Of a stretch of DNA of 64,000 bases, positions 54,160-64,000 are shown piece after piece (positions within the stretch are counted from its first letter, which is position 1; each line of letters starts with the position of its first letter). The translations under genes were made by a program, and so were the position numbers. The stretch is from Pollenia angustigena (lineage: Eukaryota; Arthropoda; Insecta; Diptera; Polleniidae), in contig OV884059.1 in the NCBI GenBank assembly GCA_930367215.1, forward strand, positions 247,751,803 to 247,815,802. The letters run 5' to 3'. The notes below the pieces were generated by a model. It ran no database searches. It was not told the DNA's origin and worked only from the letters and a program-made list of their open reading frames with translations.

Positions 54160-54894
54160 TTTGTAGCTGTCAACTTTGTATTTCAATACACAAGTTATAT
54201 TGTGTATGTACGAGCAAGGCGAGTACATGTAAAGTGAATTCGATTTGTGTTTCATAATTTGACATCTTCAAGGAACTGCGACTACCTGGTAAATAATTCT
54301 GCCTTAATTAGCAACACTTGACCATTTTTATTCCCTTTTTGGCATTTGCCATTTGTCAAACGAAAATTGTGATTTTTTATTTCATTTGTCAATATTTAAT
54401 TAATTGAAATTTTAACGGAACGTGAAATTTTTAAAGGTATATATTTATTATTTTCTAAAATATTATTTCCAATAAATTTGCATATACAGTGAACTCGCGA
54501 AAACTTATTTTTACCAGGGTGTTCACGTTTTCAAATTTGTTCACGTTTTCGATTGTGAAAATTTTAGAAAAAGTTAAGCTCGAAATAATAACTTCAAACA
54601 AACAATTAAATATCAGATCTTACGATTGGATAACAAATTTAAGTTTTTCATTTATTCACTTTACAAAAATAAAACAAAATAATATGCAACATTTTCAATT
54701 TTTCGAATTTATTCTATGAGCTTAATTTCAGTTATGTATTTTATAAAGCTTTTTTGTAAGAAATAAATTCGAAAAATAAAAAATGTTGAATATAATAAAG
54801 AAACTTATGAAAAGAAATAATTCCCAGTTTCTATTTGATAAAATAATATGTTTATACTTTTTCACTTCTAAAAAACAAAAAACTCAAATACATA
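54160..54894. other. No gene; one lone pogo-like end
   Basis: TACAGTGAACTCGCGAAAAC at 54486 looks like a TA-flanked pogo/Tigger terminus, followed by three gttcacgttttc phrases, but no matching end was found. The rest is AT-rich and featureless. Confidence 0.4.
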
Positions 54895-54900
54895 TGTACA

Positions 54901-56744
54901 TTAGGGTGTCCCAATTTTTTTTTTTTTTTTGTTAGAGGCTCCAGCATAATTTGAAAGCTTATAGGGTCCAGGATTTTTGAATTTTTTTTTTTTTTTGATT
55001 TTTAGGAAGAGGTTTAGAGGTCGCGCCAATCAAGTCTTTGTAAAAAATCTGGTTTTTCGGCCTTTTTCCAACCTGACTCATAACTTTGTCAATAACAACG
55101 TTCCCAAACTTTATTTCTATATGCAAAACTTTAAGTTCCTGCAATATTTTTGTCCATTACGATTCCACATATTAAGTATTTTTGTAATTTTTTAACAAAT
55201 TCTGTAAAAAACCGTTTTTTACTTTTCAAATTTATATGAAAGGTATACAAACTAGTGATGCGATTTTAAATACCGATAAGTTCTAAAAAATTAAGAAAAA
55301 CAAAAATGGAAGTTTGTCCTACAGTTTACGAGTTACACTATTTTTATAATTATTGTATATTTCCATGAATTTCTATAGTTACGTTTTAACTGTCGTTAAC
55401 TTCTGGCATTTATTGATCTAAGCCGTTACACGCTGTCATTGTTTACTTTCTATTTTATGTGTGCTTCAGGAGCTATCAATCGGGCTCGCTGGATAATGAA
55501 AATAATCTATTCTTTGAAAATATGCATTTTCCGAAACCAGTTGCATTCTTATATAGACAAATCAACAGTTGATGCCTTGCTTGAATTTAGTTCATTTATT
55601 TCAAGAATAAATATCAAATATTGGTACCTCTGCCAGTGCCCTCGATACGCTCCTCTCAATGATCTGAGCCCATTAAAGGAATTGGATAGTAATAAAATTA
55701 TTAATAAAGCAGTTGCAAAAGCCTCGCTTAAAACTTTTCTAGGTCATCAGTGGTACTTAACTCCGAAATTGGCTGCCTCAGCGTTTTTTGATGAACGTAT
55801 CCACACCAAAACTTTGCACTTAATGACAAAAAAACTTGCAGATACTCCATGCAGCGATTATGAAGTATCAAATGTAACTTTAACAAAAGAAAACTTTAGA
55901 AACAAAGAAATTTAACAATTCATTTCAAAAGCCAGTCTAACTTTTTCTAAAGCTTGCAATATTTCAATCATTTTTTTAAAAATAGATCCAGAAAATTGGA
56001 AAGCCAACAAGTCATTTCAAGGGCTTAAGAAAAAAGTTCAACAATTACAAGTGGTAAATTATGTGGCAGAACGAGGTGTGGCTTTGGCTAATACTTATAT
56101 TAATGTCACAACTTCTGAAACTGATTACCAGAATTTATTGCAAGGATAGAACTACATCGCAAGAACCTCAATAAATGATTTTTCACAGAGCAAAAGAAAA
56201 GTTTTTCTTTTGTTGATTGGGTAAGATTGGTGAACTGGCAAACAGCTTATAATAACATATACTGGGTATAAACATAAAAACGGGTATAACTCAGGAACGG
56301 TAAGAACAAATTTAAAAATTATTCATATTAATTAGAATTAATTTGTCTTTCAAACTGCATCATTAGTTTTTTCGTTTTTATTTAAACTTAAAAAGTTGTA
56401 AAGCGTTATTACAAAATTTTTGAAAAAATTACGAAAAATTGTAATTAAGGGTATCTAAATGAGTAAACTCATTACCAAAACTTATAATTTTTTCACACAG
56501 AAACAAAGCTTGGATACTTTTCTTTAAAACTGTTTCCTCGGGAGTGAAAAAACTCGTGGTATTAACCAAGTTATGAGTAAAGTTAAAAAAAAGGCCGAAA
56601 ACTCCGCTTTTTTATGAAAATTCCATTTACGCGACCTCTAAACCTATTCCGAAAAAAATCAAAAATACTTTACCCTATAAGCTTTTAAATTTTAATTGAG
56701 CACCTCTGAAAATCCGAAAGAAAACATTTTTTGGGACAGCCTAA
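54901..56744 (+). mobile_element. DNA transposon of unassigned superfamily, TTAGGGTGTCCCAA ends
   Basis: It begins TTAGGGTGTCCCAATTTT and ends TTTTTTGGGACAGCCTAA, with TGTACA on both sides (54895-54900, 56745-56750). Subterminal phrases ttaggaagaggtttagaggt (55002) and, inverted, acctctaaacctattcc (56633) extend the symmetry. It holds a degraded conserved protein (55470-56148). TGTACA is palindromic, so the duplication length is 6 bp at most and could partly be target preference. Confidence 0.75.
55470..56148 (+). pseudogene. Conserved mobile-element protein, C-terminal part, unnamed family
   Basis: The frame shows GAINRARWIMKIIYSLKICI, WYLCQCPRYAPLNDLSPL, FLGHQWYLTPKLAASAFFDE, then one in-frame stop (55913) and QFISKASLTF, IDPENW, LQVVNYVAERGVALANTYI and NLLQ. 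A frameshifted ELHRKNLNK follows near 56150. From memory, an uncharacterised protein family of arthropods and cnidarians shares GA-HRARWM, AP-NDL, LWYLSEELVGLAFFD and VVND-AERGV-L; I do not know its superfamily name. The RARW box recalls the RW box of hAT enzymes and the AERG glutamate could be catalytic, both inference. The left edge 55470 follows tgtgcttcag, a good splice acceptor, so upstream exons may have existed; none was recognised. Confidence 0.65.
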
Positions 56745-56750
56745 TGTACA

Positions 56751-57460
56751 TTAGAGCGACTAAAATAAAAGTGATTTCGTTTCCCCTCTGAAAATAAAGC
56801 TTGATATGTTTTATTATGATTCCCAAAATATTTTGCTTCTAGCTCTTGACCGTTGATCCGTGAGCTGGACCATTTAAAAAAAAAGTATTTTTTTCAGTTT
56901 TTCGAATTTTTTTGTACTTTGCTCCAATACGACATAAATAAAATTTGGTATCATCGAAAAGAGTTTTTGAAGCAGCTTCCAATGGTATATAAAACTTGAC
57001 CACTTGCGACCTATTAATTGAGATATTTAACTAAATACATATTTTCGTTTCGGGTTTTCATACAAATGCTACGTATGTTAAAATAATAATATGCATTCCT
57101 GATGTTGGGCACGACGACGAGTTGAGGTGGACAGCTCTTCAGCCACACTATCGCGAACAAAAATATTTTTTTAATTTTATTACTTATCTTACACACTGTA
57201 TTTGAAATAAGATCAACTCATCTTCCGTACGTGTGCAACTAAATTAAAGAGCGTAAAAAACAAAGGGGTGGGGCTTACAAACAATTGTTTGCTTGAATGG
57301 ACATCAATGTTTTATGGTATATAAGAGCGAGAACAGCAGTTTTAAAAGTAAAAGAGGATTATCAAAAAGTAATGTAAGATGAGATAAACTCACTGTTTAT
57401 TGCTGATGTTTTTTGTTTAAACTTTGATATTGTTACAAGTAGAACTGTTTCTTATATGTA
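56751..57460. other. No gene; possible start of a related element
   Basis: Right after the TGTACA flank, 56751 reads ttagagcgactaaaataaa, resembling the TTAGGGTG-type ends of the neighbouring element and followed by cgtttcccctctg. No matching right end was found. The rest is AT-rich. Confidence 0.35.
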
Positions 57461-57764
57461 AGTCTTAAGCTAAGATCCCACTATCGGCTCAAATAGCACA
57501 ATCTGTGACGATTTTTATTGTGCTGTATCGGCGCACATTAAAAAACATTGCACAGTTTATTCTTGGGTGGTCCCATTATCGTCGCACATTGTGAGAATTT
57601 TTTTCGGTTCATATCGGCCAAAACTTAATTGCGACAATAATCGGTACAATGCGGTCACACTATCGTGTTATTTGGGCCAATTTAATCATATGTTTTGGTT
57701 TATTTGTTTGTTGGCGGCATAATTTTACTTTAAAAATTCGCAAAATTCTCCGTCTGAATATTCC

Positions 57765-58700
57765 ATTATTAGTTTCCTAGCAATTTTAAATAATATATTA
57801 ATATAAAATTAAAAAAGTATTAAATTTTATTCAAACTTACTGCACTTGTTTTGTTTTTTTTCTTCTAATTGTTGTTCTGTAAACAGATGTTTACAAAGCA
57901 GGGATGGCAACATCGATACAACTGCAATGTTTTCGTTAAAGCAAATTGTTTTCTTTCATTTAACAGTACAAATGTACTATTTAACTGTTATAATACATAA
58001 ATAAAAGATAAAACAAATGTAATTTTGGTACAATTAAGCTCAAAAAAGTTAAATTTTAGTAGCCAGTTGGTGCCCTATAAAAATTTCGTTAAGCTAAGAT
58101 CCCACTATCGGCGCAATGTACCAATTTTTGGCGTATTTCATGTGCCAATAGTTTGAACGTTCAAAATGTTTTAATATGCGACAATCTGTGCTGAAATTGT
58201 GCTGACTGTGGACAATCAAAATTAACCTAGATGCGCCGATAATGTGAACACTATTATGCCCAATGTGGAGCAATCAAATTGTTTAATATGTACCGATTTT
58301 TATCGGCCACTTGTGTGCCGATCACAGTCGCCAATCAGCGCCGATACAAGGGATGGCAAAACGAAATTTTTAAATTGCACAAACTGGTTACTAAAATTTT
58401 ACTTTTTTGAGCTTAATTGTACCAAAACTACATTTGTTTTATCTATTATTTATGTATTGAAACGTTAAATAGTACATTTGTACTACTAAATGAAAAAAAA
58501 ACAACTCGCTTTAACCAAAACATTGCAGTTGTATCGATGTTGCCATCCCTGGTTTGTAAACATTTGTTTACAAAACAACAATTACAAAAAAAAAAAAAAA
58601 AAAAAATAAGAACAAGTGCAGTAAGTTTGAACGAAATTGAATATATTTTTTATTATACATATATTAACATTTTATTTAAAATTGTTAGGAAACATAATAT
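57765..58700. repeat. Long inverted repeat, arms about 320 bp
   Basis: The left arm (about 57765-58090) and right arm (about 58360-58700) are inverted copies at roughly 85-90% by eye. For example, gggatggcaacatcgataca (57902) pairs with tgtatcgatgttgccatccc (near 58529), and ggtacaattaagctcaaaaa (58027) pairs with ttttttgagcttaattgtacc (58404, first 20 bases). The spacer 58091-58359 begins ctaagatcccactatcgg, a phrase also present at 57473, so another repeat unit lies in and beside the loop. Confidence 0.85.
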
Positions 58701-58869
58701 TTTATTTTATTTATTTTTATTTAATTTTAAGTTTGACTGGATAATATACTGGGTATACAAAAAGTGGTTACACATAAAAAAGTATAAAACTATAAAAAAA
58801 TTAAATTTATAAAAAATTTGTGTTTATTACATATATATATTGTTTCTGATAAATAACTGAAGTTTGTTG

Positions 58870-58971
58870 TCTAGTTAGTAGCTTTTATTAACCATAAAAG
58901 GCCCTAAGGGCTCGGTTATGTAATTGAAGAAATAAATAAAAAATAAAAAAAATAAAAAATTAGGAGACTTT
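58870..58971 (+). repeat. LINE-like 3' end with A-rich tail
   Basis: ggccctaagggctcgg (a small hairpin) then tgtaattgaagaaataaata and A-rich sequence. The layout fits the 3' UTR and tail of a Jockey-like LINE, inserted at the edge of the gypsy remnant. The assignment is inference. Confidence 0.45.
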
Positions 58972-60960
58972 ACAGATATCACAATTTTTTATATAAGTTT
59001 TTACGTCTCGTATAATTAATTTTTAATGACATCATTTCGAAGTCTTTTGGGAATCCAAAGTTTCCACGCTTGTTGTTCTTGTTTATTGTCACCAGTATAA
59101 TGTTCGATTCTATGGTATATGAATTGGTCCACTATTTTTATGTCAGGGTATTTCGACTCATTGCCGGTGATTCGATTCTTGAGTTCCTCATAATCTTGGA
59201 CGAAAAAGCACGGGGATTACAGGTCTACAATCGTTTCAACTAACTCTATTGCAAGTATTTCATCAGCAGGAGATCTGGACAAGACGTCGGGTACAATATG
59301 GTCCTTCCCTTTTCGGTGGCTTATTTTGAATTTGAAACTTTGAAGTTTTAAAACCCATCTAGCCAATCTTCCGCTGAGATCGGGCTGTCTCATCAACCAA
59401 ACTAGACTGGCATGGTCTGTTATCACCTCAAGCTCCTGTAACTCAAGGTAGCATCGAAATTTCTTTATGGCTTCTACTGCCGCCAAACACTCTCTTTCTG
59501 TGACGGAATAATTGCGCTGCGCTGTATTTAGCTTATTACTCATGTATGCAATAGGTTTTTCTCGTAGCTCATCATCTAATTGCACCAGAGCCGCGCCTAT
59601 GCCGTAATCACTTGCGTCACAGTGCAGGAAAAATAACTTAGAAAATGCGGGGTTACTTAAGACAGGTGCACAGGTGAGCAATTGTTTTATTTTTTCAAAA
59701 GCAGTTTGAGCAGCATCCGACCAATTGAACTTTTTTTTAGTTGATAAAACTTCGGTGATAGGGAATATTTCAGATGAAAAATTTTCTATAAAACGGCGAT
59801 AGCATCCCGCCAATCCAACGAATCCTCTTACTTGCTTAATATTCTTTAGAATGGGAAAATTGGTAATCGCGCTAAGTTTTTCTGGGTCAGTTGAAATGCC
59901 TCCATTCCCTATAACAAATCCTAAATAAGGGACTTTAGTCACACAGAATCGGCTTTTAGATATATTCAAAGTTAAATTGGCTTTTCTAAATTGAGCGGAC
60001 GTTCTAACTAAAATTTCGAGATGGGACTCAAAATCTTCAGAAACAATGATAAGATCGTCTAGATAGCCGAAAACGCAGTGGCGAAGATCAGGTGGTATAA
60101 TTTCATCTACCAATCTACACATCGTCTGTGGGGCATTGCACAGCCCGAAAGGCATCACAACAAATTGGTAGAGGGGCCTTCCAGGTACTGTTAGTGCAGT
60201 CAGATTTTTAGATGACTCATCCAACCCAATCTGCCAATACGCATCCTTTAGGTCAAGTTTCTTAATGATGTCTGCCTTTGGCAATCTAGAAAATATTCCT
60301 TCTATATTTGGAAGCGGGTATGCGTCCTTTTTAGTTACCGCGTTTATTTTTCTAGCGTCCAAACATAAACGAACTTTGTTTAGTTTCACCACCAACCTCA
60401 TAGGTGAAATCCATGCCGAAGATGACGGTTCTATTTCCCCCAAATCTAGCATTCTATCAATTTCACTGTAAATAAGCTTTTCAACCGCAGGGGACACAGG
60501 ATAAAAACGTTGTTTAACTGGAGTTGCATTTCCTACTTCGATTTTGTGCTTTATTAAACCAGTTTTGCCAAGATCTTGTTTTTCAAAATTTGGAAATAAA
60601 GTCATGACCGTTGCAAGTTGTTGCCGCTGATCTCCAGTGATAGGATAAAAAGTATCATTGCCTTTATCCGAAGATATAATGCTAACATTAGTTTTCTCAT
60701 TTATGTTTGGAAGTTCCAAAATATTATGATTTGAGTCGGAAAAATTTGTTAGATCTACCGATTCTATAATGTCAGGAATAAGCTGAAAACACTTCCAGAA
60801 ATCTTAGCCTAGAATCACCCTTTGTGAGATGGATGGGATAATGAATAATCTAAGAGAATTTGAAGCATTTTTTAATGACATCTCTACATCTATCCACCCT
60901 ATCACAGATTGTGATGTACCATCCGCAGTTTTGACATACGTGTTACATCTATGAAATTTA
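58972..60960 (-). pseudogene. Ty3/gypsy retrotransposon pol (protease end, RT, RNase H, integrase start)
   Basis: Minus strand, right to left. The protease C-terminus (TADGTSQSVIGWIDV, IIPSISQRVILG) at 60790-60935 ends in a stop. A 500-codon open stretch follows, 60719-59217. In it the RT holds KLDLKDAYWQIGL, FVVMPFGLCNAPQTM and the catalytic GYLDDLIIVS; RNase H holds LHCDASDYGIGAAL, RNYSVTERECLAAVEA, ITDHASLVWL and the end HIVPDVLSR. After a stop at 59217 come YEELKNRITGNESKYPD and, past a deletion that removed the His pair, KNCDICK, the Cys pair of the integrase zinc finger. LTRs, gag, the integrase core and any env are not seen. No joined product is given. It is truncated at both ends, by a LINE tail on the left and a MITE on the right. 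Confidence 0.93.
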
Positions 60961-60972
60961 TCAAACTTGGCA

Positions 60973-61440
60973 AAATCGAAATGTATGATTTAAAATCGAA
61001 ACTATTTAAATAATTGAAGCACAGCCGCGAATAACGTTTTAAGTTACAAAATAATAATTTTTCAGGAGAGCAAAAAAACGTTTTTTGATAGGCAGCATTA
61101 TTTGTTTTAAACATTTTTTTTCCTATTATTAAAAATAATGATAATAAAAACTTTTATGCAAAAAGCTTTTAAAACACCACCATTTCGGTTTCATCATTTT
61201 GTTAGTAACTTGCAATGTTCTTCCACTGGCTGACACTTTGTATGCCATTTAAGTGGCGTTAAGGTGCATAGTTTTGGTTGATTTGATGTTTAAACTGTGT
61301 AAGAGAGTAAGGTTATCTGCAAAAAAACAGTTTTTGCAAAATGTGGCGTTTACAACGTTATTCGCGGCTGTGCTTCAATTAATCGGTTATTTACATGAGA
61401 TTCACTGCACTGATGTAAATTTTGTATTGATTCGGTTTTA
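60973..61440. mobile_element. Inverted-repeat element beside the gypsy remnant
   Basis: attgaagcacagccgcgaat and aacg at 61013 pair with cgttattcgcggctgtgctt and caat at 61354, about 24 bp perfect, with weaker pairing outward (aaaatcgaaatgtatg with gattcggtttt). About 470 bp; ends approximate, no TSD. Confidence 0.6.
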
Positions 61441-61555
61441 CTAGTGCAAAGTCAGTTATTCGGCTAGTTAAAATTGAATTTAGATCCCGTAGTATCGATC
61501 TATTTTGTTACATTCTCTATATATAGGAATTTATTTAATATTTAAATTATTAGAT

Positions 61556-62505
61556 CGGCGTTTGAGAAAAAGCAATACTGCTCAGCCCTGTTTATAGACA
61601 TTTCCCACGCATTTGACAAAGTTTGGCATGATGGGCTACTCATCAAAATAACACGAATGTTTCCTCAAAACACTCACAAGCTTCTGGAAAGCTATCTAAC
61701 AGGCAGAGCATTAATAGTAAGGTCGCAAGATAAATACTCTCCCCTCAAGAAAATTGCTGCTGGTGTCCCCCAAGGCAGCATATTAGGACCGCTTCTATAT
61801 ATAATATACACAGCGGATATGCCAACAAACCTGAGCACGCATACCTCTACATTTGCAGACGACACAGCATTTATTAGCGTTAACCATGACTCAAAAGTCG
61901 CATCGCAAAATCTGCGATATAGATAGACGCTTGACCTGGTCGCGTCATATTGAAGCGAAAATAACGGCTATGAAACTTAAAGCAGCTCAACTACATTGGC
62001 TTCTCGGTCGAAACTCAAACTTGTCCTTAGACAACAAAATTCTCTTATACAAGTCCATCATAAAATCAATATGGGCATATGGCATCCAATTATGGGATAC
62101 TGCATGCGCATCTAACATCCAAAAGCTTCAAAGAAGACAGTCTAGAATATTACGACAAATTGTCTGCGCCCCATGGTATATACGTAATGATATTATCCAC
62201 AGAGATCTCAACGTCCCCACTATCCAGGAGGAAATTAAAAAATATTCAATAAGTTACATCGATAAACTAATGGCCCACCCTAACTACCTCGCTCGGGGTC
62301 TGCTTCAGTTCGAAGGTCACCAGAGGCTAAAAAGAACCGATACTTTGAGCCTAACTAGAAGACATTTTTAAAATTTGAATACAGCAGTTAGTGGTTACAC
62401 TGGTAACAACTAATACAACAAGTAGAATCAAGATTTGAATACATATTGTAAATTTCGATAAGAAAGATTCAATAATAAAAATAAATAAAAAAAAAAAAAA
62501 TTAAA
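61556..62505 (+). pseudogene. Jockey-type LINE ORF2 remnant with A-rich tail
   Basis: It starts inside the RT: ALFIDISHAFDKVWHDGLL (first catalytic D), AAGVPQGSILGPLLYIIYTA and TSTFADDTAFIS (61660-61900). The text then jumps, with loss of a segment, to IDRRLTWSRHIEAKI, YKSIIKSIWAYGIQLW and RQIVCAPWYIRNDIIHRDL, with a stop at about 62369 after LTRRHF. A 3' UTR and the A-rich tail (62460-62505) follow. It is 5'-truncated, as is normal for LINEs. It is related to the copy at 15113-20385, but the deletion is elsewhere. Confidence 0.9.
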
Positions 62506-62761
62506 AAAATATAATAGTTCGGCAACCTTGAAGTTTGTACAAACAACTAGCATACTCCAGTAGGAAGCAAAAACAAAACAAATCCCATTCGTTAAATTTA
62601 CGACATTTCTTTTTATTTGTTCTTCTTTTGGATGATGTACATACATATGTAGGTATCATTAAATCAGTTTTTTTTCTTGTACCAAACAGACTTTGTACGC
62701 ACAAAACCAAATCTAGAAGAAGTTTGATTGCAACATGTTTGATACCTTTACTTGTTTTTGC
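62506..62761. other. No gene recognised
   Basis: AT-rich spacer between the Jockey tail and dispersed repeat D. Confidence 0.4.
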
Positions 62762-63280
62762 TTTTTATACCCTTCACCTCAGGTGGAAAAGGGTATATAT
62801 AAGTTTGTCATTCCGTTTGTAATTTCTACAATATTGATCTAAGACCCTGTAAAGTATTTATATTCTGGGTCCTTATGAGGAAAGAACTTGATTTAACGAT
62901 GTCCGTCCGTCTGTCCATCCGTCCGTCTGTCTGTCTTACGTTTGATATGTATTTTCCGGAGACTCCAGACATGATAGCGGCTAGATTGTTTTACATTTAT
63001 GTCACATATAGTCCACCATTTCGTGCTATTGAAATTCAGCAAGATCGGTCCACAAATGGCTGAGATATGACCAAAAAACCACGACTGCCTCTAATTTTTT
63101 CCAAAAATCCCTTGTTGTTGTATTTTTATTGCTTTTATCTGTATATCTGGAGAACGGCAAATGCCAAAGTTTCCAAATTAGTTTCCAAATGTGGGCGGGG
63201 TTGGAGAAGTTGGCGTGGTACCCCCTATACAAAAAATTTCAAAAATTGTATAATAACCTGAATTTTTTGACTGTAATATG
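62762..63280 (+). repeat. Fly dispersed repeat, copy D (3'-truncated)
   Basis: tttttatacccttcacctca, aaagggtatatataagtttg and cgatgtccgtccgtctgtcc match copy C over about 500 bp. The right-hand hairpin end is missing, replaced by the 3' end of a LINE at about 63283. Confidence 0.8.
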
Positions 63281-63282
63281 AC

Positions 63283-64000
63283 GAAGGTTAGGTTAGGTTA
63301 GGTTAAATGGGTAGCCGTCACGAAGACGACTCACTTGGGTCCTTATAGCGATCCCTTTGTGATACCCCTAGCCAGTGACAAGGGTCAGCCAGTATCCACC
63401 AGACTATTCCCCAGAGGTCACTGCAGTCTCGAACCACCCCCATTCCCTGCAGAACAAGGAGATCGATTTCAGTCCCGCATTGGACAAATCGTCCAGACAT
63501 GGCAATTCCGGTCTCCCAAAATTCCTAAACCTAATGCCCGCCAGACCGGGGCATTGGCAGAGGAAGTGAAACACCGTCTCCTCCTCCTCCTCATCATGAC
63601 AACTCCTGCAGTAGCCATTACACGCAAGACCCATCCTTCTAGCATGAGTCCCTATCACCCAGTGACCCGTGATGACCGATATCACTGTCCTTATCCGGTC
63701 CCTACCGAGACCGAGTAGTACGCGCGTTCTCGCCGCGTCATAGCCAGGCCATAGAGTCCTGGCCATCAAACAGGTATGCTCCCCCTGCCATCTCCCCTGA
63801 GCCCTTCTGTACGACTCCCGTCTGATGAGAGTCCTGCAGCGAGCCATTGAAGTGCCAATCAGGCCGTCGACGGACATGTCGTCCAAGAGACAGCCTTGTT
63901 TGGCCAGACTGTCCGCAGTATGGTTGCCCAGGAGCCCACTGTGTCCTGGAACCCATGTCAGCGTTACACTAGAATGTTTCGCGATCTCATTTAGAGACAT
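63283..64000 (-). CDS. RNase H-bearing LINE (LOA/I-like) 3' end, partial
   Basis: The minus-strand frame 63404-64000 is open for 198 codons to the window edge, so the gene continues beyond. It begins within an RNase H domain: VTLTWVPGHSGLLGNHTADS, with the conserved GHSG-x-GN-x-x-AD. It then has a linker (GLGRDRIRTVISVITGHW) and a Cys/His segment CRSCHDEEEEETVFHFLCQC of the kind found at the C-terminus of LOA-like LINEs. The 3' UTR ends in four units of TAACC (top strand GGTTA at 63286-63305), the likely 3' tail. It is GC-rich compared with its surroundings and without stops, so it is young or active-like in this part. A degraded relative is at 6985-7625. Clade by recollection; I-clade elements are the alternative. 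Confidence 0.85.

Noticed and set aside
58417..58812. 131-codon open frame
   Set aside because: Covers one arm of the long inverted repeat and AT-rich flank; no motif and poor composition.
59217..60719. Endogenous errantivirus with envelope gene
   Set aside because: Only pol-derived text is present; no env-like region or LTRs in the flanks, so it is called a Ty3/gypsy pol remnant.
63286..63305. Short GGTTA array resembling the insect telomere repeat TTAGG
   Set aside because: Only four units, exactly at the 3' end of a LINE, and Diptera lack TTAGG telomeres; it is read as the LINE tail.

Overview
This is AT-rich eukaryotic DNA, most likely from a brachyceran fly of the house-fly or blow-fly type. 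The reasons are the company of families (Penelope, Jockey- and LOA-type LINEs, Transib, mariner, hAT, piggyBac-like and Helitron remnants, many MITEs), one 61-nt fly-type mini-intron and many short TA-rich arrays. No conserved host gene was recognised and there are no rRNA, tRNA or CRISPR loci. The window is best read as a graveyard of mobile elements, many nested inside one another. The species is inference; the nesting is read directly from target-site duplications (TSDs) and terminal inverted repeats (TIRs).

Layout. 0.5-4.3 kb: a Penelope-like retroelement (RT plus GIY-YIG) with tandem pseudo-LTRs. 4.8-5.25 kb: Helitron helicase scrap. 5.6-14.7 kb: a hAT element with 8-bp TSDs, blown up from about 2.6 kb to 9.1 kb by four insertions (piggyBac-like; a TA-flanked element that holds a foldback element; a LINE-bearing block; a TTA-flanked long-TIR element). 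15.1-20.4 kb: a minus-strand Jockey LINE whose gag is split by a complete Transib element (16707-20054) with CGTCG TSDs and an uninterrupted RAG1-like transposase. 22.5-23.3 kb: mariner deletion derivative. 23.3-33.4 kb: a field of MITEs. 35.5-39.6 kb: a fly dispersed repeat holding a MITE, which holds a second copy of the hAT family; that copy acts as an empty-site reference for the first. 40.3-44.2 kb: a four-deep nest (MITE, second Transib with CGACG TSDs, MITE, pogo-like MITE) and a neighbouring pogo-like MITE. 47.4-49.9 kb: a third hAT-type element holding a small two-exon Myb/SANT-like gene. 52.6-54.2 kb: another copy of the dispersed repeat. 54.9-56.7 kb: an element of a superfamily I cannot name, with TGTACA flanks and a degraded conserved protein. 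57.8-58.7 kb: a long inverted repeat. 59.0-61.0 kb: Ty3/gypsy pol remnant. 61.6-62.5 kb: Jockey remnant. 62.8-63.3 kb: dispersed repeat. 63.3-64.0 kb: the 3' end of an RNase H-bearing LINE that runs off the window.

Most notable: the Transib at 16.7-20.1 kb keeps residues that align with all three catalytic and all four zinc-binding positions of RAG1, and its ends look like recombination signal sequences (right heptamer CACAGTG, nonamer-like GCAAAAATC, spacers of 23 and 22 bp). Its ORF looks intact, whereas almost every other element here is broken.

Co-working is limited to the element level: transposases with their TIRs, LINE gag with pol, and Penelope RT with its endonuclease. Coordinates of element ends backed by TSDs are exact to 1-2 bp; MITE ends without TSDs are approximate.
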